DNA of 37,796 bases from Plantago elongata (taxonomy: Eukaryota; Streptophyta; Magnoliopsida; Lamiales; Plantaginaceae): positions 1-37,796 of the forward strand of contig JAYMSP010000999.1 of NCBI GenBank assembly GCA_036897095.1, given 5' to 3'. Each line of letters opens with the position of its first letter. The stretch's first letter is position 1. The notes under the pieces are model-generated. The model made no database searches. It was not told the origin of the DNA and saw only the letters and a list, made by a program, of their open reading frames with translations. The translations under genes and the position numbers were made by a program. Positions 1-11,669 of this stretch are shown piece after piece.

Positions 1-895
1 TTTGTCAAAATTACTTTTTTATTTTTTAGTAACAAAATGATAGAAAATGTGTCTGGAATTTAATTTGGACTTACTAGTTATATATTTGACGAGTCTATTT
101 ATGATAAACATGATCAACGTACGGATGTTACTATACATGCTAACTTACATAGGTGTAACAAACATAAACAAAGTAAATGTCCAAATTGAAAGGAAAAAAC
201 AAATTCATTATAACTTGAAAAATAACAATTTGAAATATTATGAAAACTAAACGAATATTATGAACTTTTTCATTCTAGGAAAAAAATCGACAACAAGTGC
301 AATTTTTTATAAAGGTTTCAGTAACGAGTGTAAATTTCTGCAAAGGTTTTAGTGTAATTTGAAAATAAAACTAATGGAGAGTTAACACCGTTTAATCTTT
401 GTGTTAGGTAAAATTTTTAACAAAGGTTTTAGTGCAGACTCCCAAAAAGAAAAGGTCCGGGTGTAAATTTAAAGTGGGCCAAAATGTTGTATTGTAATTT
501 TTTTTCCCTCTTATTACTATTACTTTGATTATACTATTTAAATATGTCAAATATTTATTTATTACTATTACTTACATTATATGTGTTATTTCATTTTATT
601 CGGTTTCAAGTAGAACGATTATGAAGTCTCATAAACTTTATCTATATTTTATACTCTGGTTGGGGGTAGATTTCTAAGAACGTTACTGAATCTAGATCCA
701 TAAAAGGTTGTAATATATTCCAGCCCCGTCTCGAGTTTATCTTCACGTGAGATCGGACTCAAATTTTTAAGAAAAACATAAATAAAGTTGAACAGAGTGA
801 AATAAAGTAGGAAAATTTATGAATAAAATAGGAGAAATGATGATAAACCAGTTTGCAAATGGTTGATTCTCATGAACCAAATTGTGAAGTATATC
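1..895. other. AT-rich gene-free stretch
   Basis: No coding signal, RNA gene or clear repeat boundary is visible. The short open frame at 47-250 is very AT-rich, has no recognisable domain and sits in sequence of intergenic composition, so it is not treated as a gene. Confidence 0.6.
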
Positions 896-1058
896 ACGGG
901 TTGTTGGCTCAAGTGGTTAAGGAGTTGAGTTCACTTAAGCAAGTCTCGCATTCGAGCCTTATGGATGGAAAAAACACCATTAGAAAAGTCGCTCCTTAAA
1001 AAAGGGTTCAACAGTGCTCGACTGGATTAGTTGCATAAGCGGATACCGGTGAGAAATA
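896..1058 (+). mobile_element. tRNA-derived SINE-like unit
   Basis: The unit begins with a polymerase-III A-box-like run (TGGCTCAAGTGG at about 906-917). About 40 bases later comes a B-box-like run (ATTCGAGCC near 950), the usual internal promoter order of tRNA-derived SINEs. An A-rich stretch follows at about 1057-1070. Polymerase-III boxes are known for the class; the family assignment is inference. No target-site duplication was delimited. It could also be a degenerate tRNA pseudogene. Confidence 0.45.
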
Positions 1059-1119
1059 AAGAAAAAAAAGTGAAGACTTATAGAAGTCTTGGTGAATTTA
1101 TAAAGATAATAAAGAGGAA

Positions 1120-1325
1120 GGGCTAATTTGCAATTAGTTATGTATTACTCTCTCATTCCTAGACCAAATTAAATATTATATATGCTTTTGGGAAAGGAGA
1201 TTAATGTGTAGTTTAAATGTTGGTGGGGGCTAATTTGAAATTAGTTATGTATTACTCTATCGGTCCTAAAACATATGTCATTTATGCTTTTGAGAAGTGA
1301 GATTAATGCGTTGTTTAAATGGGGG
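1120..1325. repeat. Two diverged tandem copies, period about 107 bp
   Basis: The segment starting GGGCTAATTTG at 1120 recurs at 1227. Both copies continue through TTAGTTATGTATTACTCT, then a TATGCTTTTG(A/G)GAA block, then a GAGATTAATG block. Copy two overlaps the left half of the Stowaway-like element at 1253-1395, so copy one may be a truncated duplicate of the same element. Confidence 0.6.
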
Positions 1326-1395
1326 AAGACATTTGTAGCAGGACACATATAATTAAATTGAAATATGCGACATTTGTTTTGGCACGTAAGGAGTA
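1253..1395. mobile_element. Stowaway-like (Tc1/mariner) MITE
   Basis: The left end reads TACTCTATCGGTCC followed by AAAACATATGTC. The right end, reverse-complemented, reads TACTCCTTACGTGCC followed by AAAACAAATGTC. These are imperfect terminal inverted repeats of about 27 bp flanked by TA, in a 143-bp AT-rich unit. This matches the Stowaway pattern (CTCCNTNCGTCCC-like ends, TA target). It is non-coding, and the right end is more consensus-like than the left. Confidence 0.6.
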
Positions 1396-1689
1396 GTTGT
1401 TACTACTAGTTTGGTAAAAGCGAGTTTTAATCTCATCGGTTGGATCGCCAAGATCGTCATCTGATGGTTCCTGCTCCTCACGACCTTCTATGCTATATCT
1501 CCGCTTATGGGCCTTAACTTCTTCTGTAAATTCATCATAATTCGTGTTAGTTTAGTTTTCTATGAGATTGTAAAAACTGTTATTCTAAAGAGTACGATAG
1601 ATATCAAGTTATATACTATATGATTTTTTAGATTTCGTTGTTTATACTCTCGTCATAAAGAATTAAAGATTTAGAGTGAATCATCCGTG

Positions 1690-1763
1690 GAAGATGAAAT
1701 GGAACCCTTATGCCGAAAGCTGCAACTAGTAGTTTTAGTATTCGGCATAAGGGTTCCATCTTC
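1690..1763. repeat. Short hairpin with a 17-bp perfect stem
   Basis: Bases 1701-1717 are the exact reverse complement of 1741-1757, separated by a 23-nt loop. Outside the stem, GAAGAT (1690-1695) pairs with ATCTTC (1758-1763) after a 5-nt bulge on the left arm. The stem is GC-richer than its surroundings. It may be a remnant of a larger inverted duplication. No gene is adjacent and no terminator role applies in a plant nuclear genome. Confidence 0.7.
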
Positions 1764-2071
1764 ATATAATTAGCCGTGCGCTATAACTAAAACGCAGACA
1801 TTTTCCAGCTTTTGATGGAAGAACCAAAACCAACCCGGTACGATGGAAGACGAGCAGGAACGGCCTAACCCATAAGGCTCCATATTTATATACTCAACTT
1901 CTTTAATTTTGTATGATCCTGTAAATAAATTAGTTAGTTAATCATGAAATAAATTTACATTTGATATGCAATTAAGTTTGATTGAATGAAGGAATGTGTG
2001 CATTTACGTGTCTTCTATTAGTTAAAATTTGTTAGAGATCAAAATTGCCTTGTAATGGTAAAAGAAGTTCT

Positions 2072-2918
2072 GGGGAAAATTTTGAAAAAGGTACTCTAAG
2101 TTTTGACATTTTCGAAAATGATATATTTGGTTGTTACCGTTTAATTTTGATACCTTAAATTGACATTGTGTCCAATTTTGATACCTCGTGACATGTGACA
2201 TCTTATTAAGATTTTAAATTTTGATCGGCGAAATAGCAAATAAAATAAATTTTAACAATTTTCAGTTTCACCACATAATTTTTAATCATTATAAATCAAC
2301 CCTATTTTATAAAATCAACATAAAAGAAGTTTAAAAGAAAAAAGGAGAAAAATTGATTTTAAATTACAAAAATGATATATAGAAATTAGTTTTGAATTAA
2401 TTTGTATATATGAAAAATAAATAAAAATAAAAAATAATTAAATTAAAAAATGGGGGACATGTATCACTATCTCGTATAAATTGTTTAATATAATTCAAAA
2501 GTATTTAAAAAAATATAGAAGATATATTTCACATATTATTACATATAAAATAAATTCAAAACTTTAAAAACGTGATTTGCTACAATAAACTTTTCAGCTG
2601 GGTTTTTGATTTTGTTAGTGATTTTATTTTTTATTTTTTATAAATTATTTTCAATAGATATTTTTATATGGGTAATTTAGTAATGTCGTTAAACTTAGGA
2701 TCTATTTGTAATTAATAAAGACGATCATATTTACATTTAGGTCCACCGTATTTTTGTATTTTTTAATGTGACACGTGTCACATAATTAAACTGCCACGTG
2801 TCACAATGTACTTAAACTAGACACAATGTCAATTTAAATTACGAAAATTAGACAGTAATAATCAAATATACCTTTTTCAGAAATGTCACAAGTTAAGATA
2901 CATTTTTCATATTTTTCC
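2072..2918. mobile_element. Non-autonomous DNA transposon with ~125-bp terminal inverted repeats
   Basis: The left arm (about 2072-2200) and right arm (about 2770-2918) are diverged reverse complements along most of their length. Matching blocks include GAAAAAGGTAC/GAAAAATGTAT at the tips, AAATTGACATTGTGTC in the middle and GTGACATGTGACA/GTGACACGTG at the inner ends. The interior is AT-rich and non-coding. Long inverted repeats on a short element suggest a Mutator-like MITE, but no convincing 9-bp target duplication could be read. Confidence 0.65.
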
Positions 2919-4639
2919 AACTTATAGTAATATAAATTAAAACAAAATTCACAACACAATACACTTACCATATACAATTCCATTGTTCCATATTCGTCAA
3001 TTCTAATTGGACCTATTTAATATTAAAGCATAGTTCCCTTTTAAAGAGAAAAAAGGACTCAATTTTTATTCATCTCAGACCTTTGGAAATTTTTTATTGC
3101 AGGCTCTCAAAGTTGGGCCGCCTTTCAATACGATCTCCCAAAACTATGTTTATAAATGTGAAATTGTAGTGTTGGCTACAGTCTACAACATTTTGTCAAC
3201 ATAGTCAATATGTACATCTTTCTACTTTTAGATATTTTATTCATTTATTCACTAATCTAACTTATTTTCAACATTTTATTTTGTTATGTATAATTGTTCA
3301 TGAAAGTAAAAGTCAAGAGTTGCAGTATTTTGAGTAGGAATTTTGAGTTTAGAGTGAACGAATTTCGCAAGTAGTATTTAATGTTGACACAACCGTTCAC
3401 AAAGATTGGTTTCTTATCCCCTAAAAGGAAAGGTTTTGAAATGCACTTTAGTTATTAATTTTATTCTTTTTAATTAGTTTAATAGTTGTATTTATTTTAG
3501 TGTTTTTTTTACAGGAAAGAACCTTAATAATTTGACTAATTGTGATCGAAGATTTACTTTAAGAAGAAATAGAAGATCAACCACAATATATAGAGAATCT
3601 TCAAGACAAAGACTAGAAGGAAATATATTGAAGAGAATATTCAATGATGGAAAATATATTGAAGAAGATATGTAATGTTATGACAATTCCTTCTAGCAGC
3701 CTGCTCAACAAAGCAACGACGTAAACCTTCCTTACTACAACTATTCTTTCCTCTGTTCGAATTAGAAGATGTCGAAGATATTATATATACAGGAAGAGAA
3801 GCTGCTTTGCAATACACACCGAAACTTTAGATATTCATATCATATTTGTGTGTCTTGCTTTACTAGACTTGTACTTGCTATCATATTGTGGGTGTTCCTC
3901 AAACAGGTGCTTGTGATTCATTCGACGTGATAGTGACTAGAATATGTTCTTGTTCGAGTTTATTCTAGGTCTAGTTTTTTCGTGAGTTGATCATTCATTT
4001 GGTGATTGATCATATACTCCTTATTAATTCTATTATTATGACTAGTGGAAATTTAGCCTACGACACCGTCAACATATTTTATATATGCTGGCTTGATTTG
4101 TGAAAATCTGTCTATCAATCCGCTGTAATTTATTCTACAGACAATCATTATTGACTGCATTGCTAATTCATCACTTGAGTCAACATTATTTACTGTTCCA
4201 GTACCAATTCTGGTCCAATAGTTCTAACAGGTTTCTAGAGAGTTGAAGGTGAATGAGCTAGATTTTGAAGACGCTGAAAGGTGTCCCCTTTCAACTTTAC
4301 CAGAACCTAGAGAATCTATGCTTGTAAAGATGGTGATGGACATCTACTTAATTATCGTCCGAGATTGATGAGTATGTTGGTTCTTTTTTTGAAAATTTTC
4401 TTCTTCTTCTATCCCATACCTATGTTGGTTGATTATAACAGTGGTGTACCTGAGTTCGAGTCTTGCTCTCTAAAGCATAGAAAAAGAAAATCGGTTGGCT
4501 CATCTCCGTCTTTAGCACAAATTCTGGTCTTTTGGGTTCTCGAGATGATTCACTTGGGTCTGAACTTGATGATTTGTATCTCTTCTAGTTTCTCGACCTT
4601 TGACTCGTATGACTGATGCCAAACAAGTTTGAGGTTGGA
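2919..4639. other. Gene-free stretch, no feature recognised
   Basis: No domain-bearing frame, RNA gene or repeat pair was identified. The open frame at 4365-4616 encodes a low-complexity peptide without family resemblance. Parts may be decayed transposon sequence leading into the LINE-like tail that follows, but nothing here supports that directly. Confidence 0.4.
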
Positions 4640-4800
4640 TTTTTTATTCAGTTTGGCTATTGTGAGCTTGTTGTTATGCTCCTAGTGATTTTGTGTTGTT
4701 TGGTTTGTTATTTCCCCGGGTCCTATATTCTCCCGTTTTATTTTTATCGTATTAATAAAATTTGAACTCCGACACTTAAAAGAAAATAATTTTATAAAGA
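4640..4800 (+). mobile_element. Possible LINE 3' tail
   Basis: T/G-rich sequence ends in TATTAATAAAATTTGAACTC and an A-rich run (ACTTAAAAGAAAATAAT). This resembles the 3' ends of plant LINE-1 elements and the fragment at 12110-12400. No coding part is attached. It could equally be an unrelated AT-rich segment. Confidence 0.3.
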
Positions 4801-5422
4801 AGATATGATATGCGATGGACCTAAATGAATTTGAGAAATCGACAAAATTTATGGACTCTAATGATATTTTCAATAGAATATCCACGAGAGACACCATTTT
4901 CGATATTTGACTTATAAGTTATTTTGGAGATTAACTTTGACCGCAAATTTATTTTAAATAACATCTGAACATTTATAACAAAATTATATTAAAAAAGTTC
5001 AAGAAGTGCAAAAATTTATATCTCCTCAATTATATAATTTGTGATTGAAGTTGAACCTCACAACTTATTCAAAAGTCATATGTGACCCGTGCCAGTTTAA
5101 AATTGATAATGTCATGACGGGTGTGGTACTAATTAGTGATTGGATCGTTATAAAAATAAATATTTTTTTCAAAAAATGATAAAAGACACTGAAATCAACT
5201 TATTTCTAGGCTAAGGGAATGGATTTTTTTAATCACATTCCATCTAATTTACGAGTACTTTAAATGGACTCTAATTTAATTAGACTCAATTACTATCCGT
5301 TAATTTACTCTAATTTAAATGGATTTAATTAAATTTTCGATTGGAACCATAATATTTTTGGTGGCATTTTGTTGTCATACCTGGAAAATGCTTGGTGCAC
5401 CACATTCAACTAATGGATTTTT

Positions 5423-5508
5423 TTGTTCAATGGCCTGACAGAGACTTGGTAAATAAATTCTATGAAGTTTCTATTAATTAGACTTGTTCAATGGCCTGAC
5501 AGAGACTT
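5423..5508 (+). repeat. 25-bp direct repeat, 61-bp period
   Basis: The same 25 bases (beginning TTGTTCAATGGCCTGACAG) occur at 5423-5447 and 5484-5508, separated by 36 bp of AT-rich sequence. It is an exact local duplication about 0.6 kb upstream of the receptor-kinase start codon. No function is inferred. Confidence 0.85.
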
Positions 5509-6022
5509 AGTTGTCCCTTGTTGCCAAATTAACGAACTGATATTAACAGATAAATATACTACTATATATTTCACTATGATTTAAGAGATATTAATTTAAC
5601 TAATAAATAATAATTTAATTTTAATTGAAATGTTGAATTATAATCAATTGTTCCATGTCAAAACACAATTCAATATACAACTCTAATTTCATATACATCA
5701 CGTAATCTATTAGTGTTGATCGAGTAGTACTTTATCTGTTTTTTACAAATAAAATATGAATTTTATTAATGCTATAGATATTTTAGTTAAATACACCGAT
5801 ATAAAAATGTACGTTAGTGACAATTTAAATTAAGTATAAATTGAGTAAGAACTGAGTTTCGGAGTTGATTGAAAAAAAAAAAAGCCAAATTAACTTTTGA
5901 GGTTAATATCTGGCCGGCTAACACAGTTTGGACAGACTTAAAATTTCAAATCAATCACGGAAAAGATATCATTAACAAATCTTTATTTAGAGACTTTCAG
6001 TAGAGTACATACACATTACAAA

Positions 6023-6030
6023 ATATATAG
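6023..6030 (+). promoter_or_regulatory. Candidate TATA box of the receptor kinase gene
   Basis: ATATATAG lies about 55 bp upstream of the ATG at 6083, which would give a 5' leader of roughly 25-30 nt. The position fits a plant TATA element, but the whole region is AT-rich, so chance occurrence is possible. Confidence 0.35.
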
Positions 6031-6082
6031 CCAGAAAATAACCAGCAATATATTCCCATCCTGTTTTTACTAAGCAATACAA

Positions 6083-9000
6083 ATGGAGAAATTATCTCTT
6101 ATTCTTCCAACCCTACAACTATTATTATTACTGGCTAGCTCTGTAATTGCCGCACCAAACATCACCACTGATCAGTCAGCACTTCTTGCCCTGAAAGCCC
6201 AAATCATCTCGGACCCTTACCGTATAATCCTCGAAAACTGGACTATTTCATCTCCAGTGTGCGACTGGATTGGAGTCACCTGTGGTCCTCGCAATCGCAG
6301 GGTAACCACACTCAATGTTTCCTACATGGATCTTACTGGAGGAATACCTCCAGAACTCGGGAACCTCTCGTTTCTGGTTTCACTTGACCTGACAAGAAAC
6401 TCGTTCGCTGGTTATGTTCCTCAAGAATTGGCAGGTTTACGAAGATTGAGATTTGTCAGCTTAAATCACAATAGCTTTGCAGGTGAAGTTCCGTTCTTGC
6501 CTCAAGTTCATGACTTGTTAGTCAGGAATAACAGTTTCACGAGTTTGAACTCATTTTCAAACTCAAACGAAACGAATCTGGAGACTCTAGACTTGGCATA
6601 CAACTCTCTTCAAGGGAACATTCCAGAGTCTATGGGGAATCTCCGGAATCTGAAGCTGCTAAACTTGGGAAATAACGAACTGTCAGGTGTCATCCCTTCT
6701 TCGCTGGCTAACATTTCGACTTTGGAGAGCTTAACTCTATTCAGAAATTCTTTTCATGGGACGATACCAGAAGCTATTGGGAATCTTGGCAAGTTGAATT
6801 GGTTGAACATGCAATTTAACCTGCTAACGGGTTCAATACCGTATAGCATTTTCAACATCTCGACGCTGGAAGTCATAGCGTTCACCAATAATAGCTTATC
6901 GGGTACTCTTCCTGACGGTCTGTGCCTCCAACTACCAATACTCGAACAGCTTCATCTGTCTATCAACGACATAAATGGTAGAATTCCGTCGAGTTTTGGG
7001 TCCTGTCCGCAGCTACGAATCCTGACACTATCCTTTAACAACTTTTCTGGAACTATACCGCCAGAGATCGGGAACTTACAGATGCTAGAAGAGTTATATC
7101 TTCGCTTCAATCAATTATCAGGTAAGTAGTTAAATGCTTTCCCATCATATGCTACTCATTTCAGTTATACCTTTCATTTTATTTTATTTTTTAAACGGCA
7201 AAGGACTCAAACTCCAACTTATTTTTATACTCTTGAGGAAAGATCGTACAACACCTATTAAAACGAAAATAACTAAACAAAGCTAAATCACAAACAATAA
7301 ACAAAGAGAATTTAAGCATTCACCATTTTTAACAAGCCTGTGTACACGGAGCCACCGGGGATCACTATTGTTCGGCTTTTCTCATACATAACCTCCTATT
7401 CAATTCACAATACCAACAATTGTTGAATCTATCGATAATAGGATGACTAACGATTGATCAATCGAACTATGTGACCAGAAACTATGATCAATCAATGCAG
7501 AAATGAGAATGACACATAAATTAACTTGCTTTGGAAGAGAGATCCTTCCAACATGCACGTAGAATAACAAGAACAATCTACTAGAACCAGAAATATTAGA
7601 AGAATCAAAATCTTCAACCGAATCAACAATGGGGATAGGCGGTTTCTACAATTTTCTCACTCTCATAAGTGTTTCTCATACTATAACTCTCAATTGAAAT
7701 ATTGAATAATGATTTGATTACACCAATTGCAAGAGTAGATAGTTATAGTGCCGAAATAAACAACACAAGAGATGAATTGGCCAACTAAGAAACATTTGCT
7801 CTGTTTCTTTCTCTTGCAACAGTTTTTCCCTCTCTCGCTTTTAAACCTGAGCCGTTGGAGGAGCCCGGATCAGTGGTTGCTGAGTAATCTGTCAAAATCA
7901 TATATATACTTACACCCCAAGTGTATGTCATACTCCACTCTTTACATAATTTGTGATTCTTACCTTCCTATTATTTACAAAAATCAAGTCTTTATAATGC
8001 ATCCTCTATAGTCGAACATAAATATCACACACAACACATGATTTACGTGATTTGAGTTATAGCAAGAAAACAAGCACATCAATAGATTTTTTGTCATTCG
8101 ACTTTAACAAATCAAACTTTAAGAGACTTTTAACGGATGGATTGAATCAAAATATCATCAAACCCTTGTCCACTTTGCGTTCCCAAAGTTCGAGTTTTTA
8201 AATGAGACGGAATTATATTATGGTATTAGAGTCTTTGGCACCAGGGATCTCAGATGAGGGACCTGGGAGAGCCGCCAACTCTAACAACCGTCCATGTATA
8301 TGATTCATACTAGATCTAACCAAATGATCATCCTGGATTCGAATCTCCACGGAGACAATCTTCGCCCCCATTAAATTTCCACTCGAATGGCCTCTTCATA
8401 GATGTTGAAATCGACCACGAGTGCGAGGAGTATTGGAGTATTAATATAAGTGAATTAGTTACACAAATCTTTATAAGTTCGAGTTTGTAGATGAGATGGA
8501 ATTCTTTCATGGTTAAGAACCTAGAATGTTCAAGAATCGAATCCCACTGTCAACATCTCCACTTATATCAATTATCCACTCGGTGGACCTCCCAAATGAG
8601 GTTGAAACGAGTCCATGAGTGAGGGGATGTTAGACAAATTAATATGAGGGAAAATAATTCTTTCAAAATTATCCAAATTCTGTCAATTGGCCCATCCTTT
8701 GTCTCGGTTTGGCAGCAAAATTGGTCTCGGATGGAGTGATCCTCCACGAACCCATCTTGCTTCTCCTGAGAAACTCTTATAACCTACGCCCATACAGATA
8801 GACGAGGCTCTAGATATCAACCATTAGGATCCTGGATATATTCGACTAGCAATTAACCAATTTACCCAAAATCCCTTATATATGTAAGATATAACAAATG
8901 TTGAACTCATTTGCACTTGTTTTGTTTCATTCCTTCAGGTACCATTCCATCGGAGTTTGGCCAACTTCGAAGCCTTCTGATCTTGAGCATGACACGAAAT

Positions 9001-11669
9001 ATGCTCGTAGGGTCTATACCACCTGCCTTGTTTAATTTGTCATCCTTGCAAGTTCTTTTAATACCTGACAATAGACTCAGTGGACCTCTTACAGAAGAAT
9101 TTGGAAATCTTACAATGCTTGTACAAGTTTACCTCAACATAAACAATTTCACCGGTATGAAGATTACTAATATTTTTGTTTTTGCAGATTGATACAACTA
9201 AAGTCTATTGAAAATCGTTTTCATTTGTTTTATTATTTATTTTACAGGTAATATACCACGAAGATTCAGTGAACTTCCACAGCTAGATGAATTGCTTTTG
9301 GAGAACAATTTTCTAAGTGGTTTTGTACCTTCAGATATATTCAACATGTCAACGCTGAGAGTGCTTTCGCTGACGAATAACACTCTGTCAGGCAAGCTTC
9401 CTTTGAACTTGGGAAATTATCTACCTAGTCTTGAGGAACTTTATATTGGTTGGAACAATTTCGATGGAGCTCTACCAAATTCGATCATGAACGCGTCTCG
9501 ACTTACACTCCTAGATCTTGATAAAAATAGGTTTAATGGTCAAATACCCAACTCCCTCGGGGAGCTCAGACACCTACGAATCCTCAACTTAGAGTCCAAC
9601 AATTTTACAAGTCGTCAATCAATGTTTCCTGAGTTGGAGTTTATAACCTCATTGGTGAATTGTAGGTTCTTAACAATGTTGAATTTTCGTGACAACCCTT
9701 TAAATGGAGTTCTTCCACCATCTTTGGGAAATCTTTCTTCTTCCGTGGAGAACATTTACGCTTCACGCTGCAGAATCAATGGTGCCATCCCAGGTGAAAT
9801 TGGCAACTTGAATGGGTTGGTTACACTATATCTTGACGAAAACAATTTAGATGGAGATCTTCCAGTGGCTCTCTATAGTCTCAAAAAACTTCAGAGGTTA
9901 TATCTTAGCAATAACCAATTGAGAGGAATAATTCCAAATGGTCTTTGTAACTTAGAGAGTATTGGGGAGTTATATCTGAGCCAAAACCAACTCATTGGTC
10001 GAATTCCAGAATGCTTGGGAAATGTTTCCTCTCTTAGGAAGATCTACCTTGATTCTAACAACTTCACTTCAAGTATACCAAGTAGCATATGGGGTTTGCA
10101 AGATCTCTTGGAGCTAGACATTTCCTCTAACAATCTCACCGGCTTTCTGTCTGGTCAAATACAAAATATGAAGGTGGTAACATACATTAACATATCGATG
10201 AACCACCTTACAGGCGATCTTCCGGAAGCCTTTCAAGGACTGCAGAGCTTGATAAATTTCTCTCTGGCGCATAATGAGTTTCAAGGATTGATTCCTGAAT
10301 CTATGGGTGAAATGTTGAACTTGGTATCGTTGGACCTTTCCTACAACAATCTCTCTGGTACGATTCCACCATCACTTGAGTCACTGAATGATCTAGTCTA
10401 CTTCAACGTTTCTTTCAATCGATTATCAGGAGAGATTCCTCTTGGTGGTCCCTTCAGAAACTTCACAAGCCAATCCTTTGTCTCAAATCTTGCACTATGT
10501 GGTCCTTTAAGATACGGTTTTCCACAATGCAAGGTATCAAAGGATAAACCAAAGATGCGTGCAATATTCATTTTTGTTCCTATTGCAACTTTCTTGGCGA
10601 TTGTTGGCATATCGGCATTGATATATGTTAGGAGATGCAAGAAAAGTGAGCCTCAAACTGCGCCAGAAATGTCTACAACCACCAATGGAGTTGCAAGAGT
10701 GTCCTATTATGATCTTTTACGAGCAACAAATGGATTCAGTGACAACAATATGCTAGGAAAAGGAAGTTTTGGCTCGGTTTACAAAGGCAATTTCACAAAT
10801 GGGACAGTTGTGGCCATAAAAGTTTTCAATATGCAGCAAGAAAGTGCATTAAAGACTTTTCAAGCTGAATGTGAGGTGCTACGTAACCTCCGCCACAGAA
10901 ATCTCACTAGTGTAATAAGCAGTTGCTCCAACCATGATTTCCTTGCCCTAGTAATCGAATATATGCCCAATGGAAGCTTGGATGACTGGTTAAACTCTAA
11001 AGAAGATGTTCTTTCTCTCGTGCAAAGATTGGACATAATGATAGACGTAGCAAGTGCATTGGAATATCTCCACCATGGGTATTCCGTTTGTGTGGTTCAC
11101 TGTGACATAAAGCCTAGTAATGTCCTGCTAGACGAGAATATGGTAGCGCACTTGAGTGATTTCGGTATCACAAGGTTGTTGGGTGAAGGCGAGAGCGCCA
11201 TACATACAAGTACCCTTGCAACTATGGGTTACATGGCTCCAGGCAAGTAACATAATCATCAAACCACATATATATTCTTAAAGATATGAATCTCATGACT
11301 CATATTGATTTTTTTTGTTTTTCAGAATATGGATCGGAGGGCATGGTTTCCACAAAATGTGATGTCTATAGCTATGGTATTCTTGCATTGCAAACTTTCA
11401 CAGCAAGATCTCCATGCGATGCTATATTTTCCGGGGATTTGGACCTCAAGACATTGGTTAAAGATTCAGTACCACATGGATTGAGTCAGGTTATCGATGT
11501 AAATTTGGTACAATCAGTAGAGGAAGAACATTTAAGCAAATACATGGCTTGTGCATCGTCGGTGTTGGAGTTAGCTCTACGTTGTTTAACAGACTCTCCC
11601 GAGGAAAGGATGAACATGAAAGAAGTGCTAGTAGAACTAAAGAAAATAAAGAATCAGTTGAGGACATGA
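6083..11669 (+). CDS. LRR receptor-like serine/threonine kinase, LRR-XII type (EFR/Xa21-like), non-RD
   Basis: Exons are 6083-7121, 8939-9154, 9248-11242 and 11326-11669; they sum to 1197 codons plus stop with all phases kept (1, 1, 1). Order: signal peptide (about 1-24), LRR N-cap with the Cys pair of VCDWIGVTC, about 28 leucine-rich repeats, a transmembrane helix (about 855-879), then a kinase. Kinase marks: glycine loop LGKGSFGSV (921-929), Lys943 in VAIK, HCD at 1036-1038, DFG at 1056-1058 and APEYG across the last splice. HCD in place of HRD makes it a non-RD kinase, the type found in pattern-recognition receptors such as Xa21, EFR and FLS2. Established for the family: plasma-membrane perception of microbial or endogenous peptides with an RK co-receptor. 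The ligand here is unknown. The gene looks intact. Its ectodomain is long for the class, and it has two extra introns within the LRRs. Confidence 0.93.
7189..7242 (-). mobile_element. Short SINE fragment in intron 1
   Basis: Read on the minus strand, this has AAGTTGGAGTTTGAGTCC then TTTGCCGTTTAAAAAA. This is the 3' half of the short repeat also present at 29026-29110 and 37086-37156. It sits about 70 bp inside intron 1 of the receptor kinase gene. Confidence 0.5.
8188..8640 (+). repeat. Two diverged copies of a repeat in intron 1
   Basis: Copy one (about 8188-8455) and copy two (about 8475-8640) each start with GTTCGAGTTT followed by a GATGAGA(C/T)GGAATT block. Both continue through text resembling AATCGAATC-CCAC, a CACTCG(G/A)(T/A)GG block, a GTTGAAAC/GTTGAAATCGA block and a GAGTGAGGGGA/GAGTGCGAGGA block. 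The pattern looks like a duplicated transposon end inside the 1.8-kb intron. The family is not identified. Confidence 0.5.
11243..11325 (+). other. GC-AG intron of the receptor kinase gene
   Basis: The 83-nt last intron begins GCAAGT after exon base G11242 and ends TTTTTCAG before AATATGG. Using the GC donor joins ATGGCTCCAG to AATATGGATCG and restores the kinase motif APEYG. The only nearby GT (at 11247) breaks the frame. GC donors are a known minor class; the rest of this donor matches consensus exactly, as GC donors usually do. Confidence 0.88.

Noticed and set aside
2060..2930. Nine-base target duplication around the long-TIR MITE
   Set aside because: The flanks compared (AGAAGTTCT and AACTTATAG) do not match, so Mutator affiliation is left tentative.
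4365..4616. 83-codon plus-strand open frame
   Set aside because: Low-complexity hydrophobic start, no domain, no splice partner; lies in decayed repeat-like sequence.
10398..10640. Open frame antisense to the receptor kinase
   Set aside because: It lies entirely opposite LRR/TM coding sequence and has no family resemblance.
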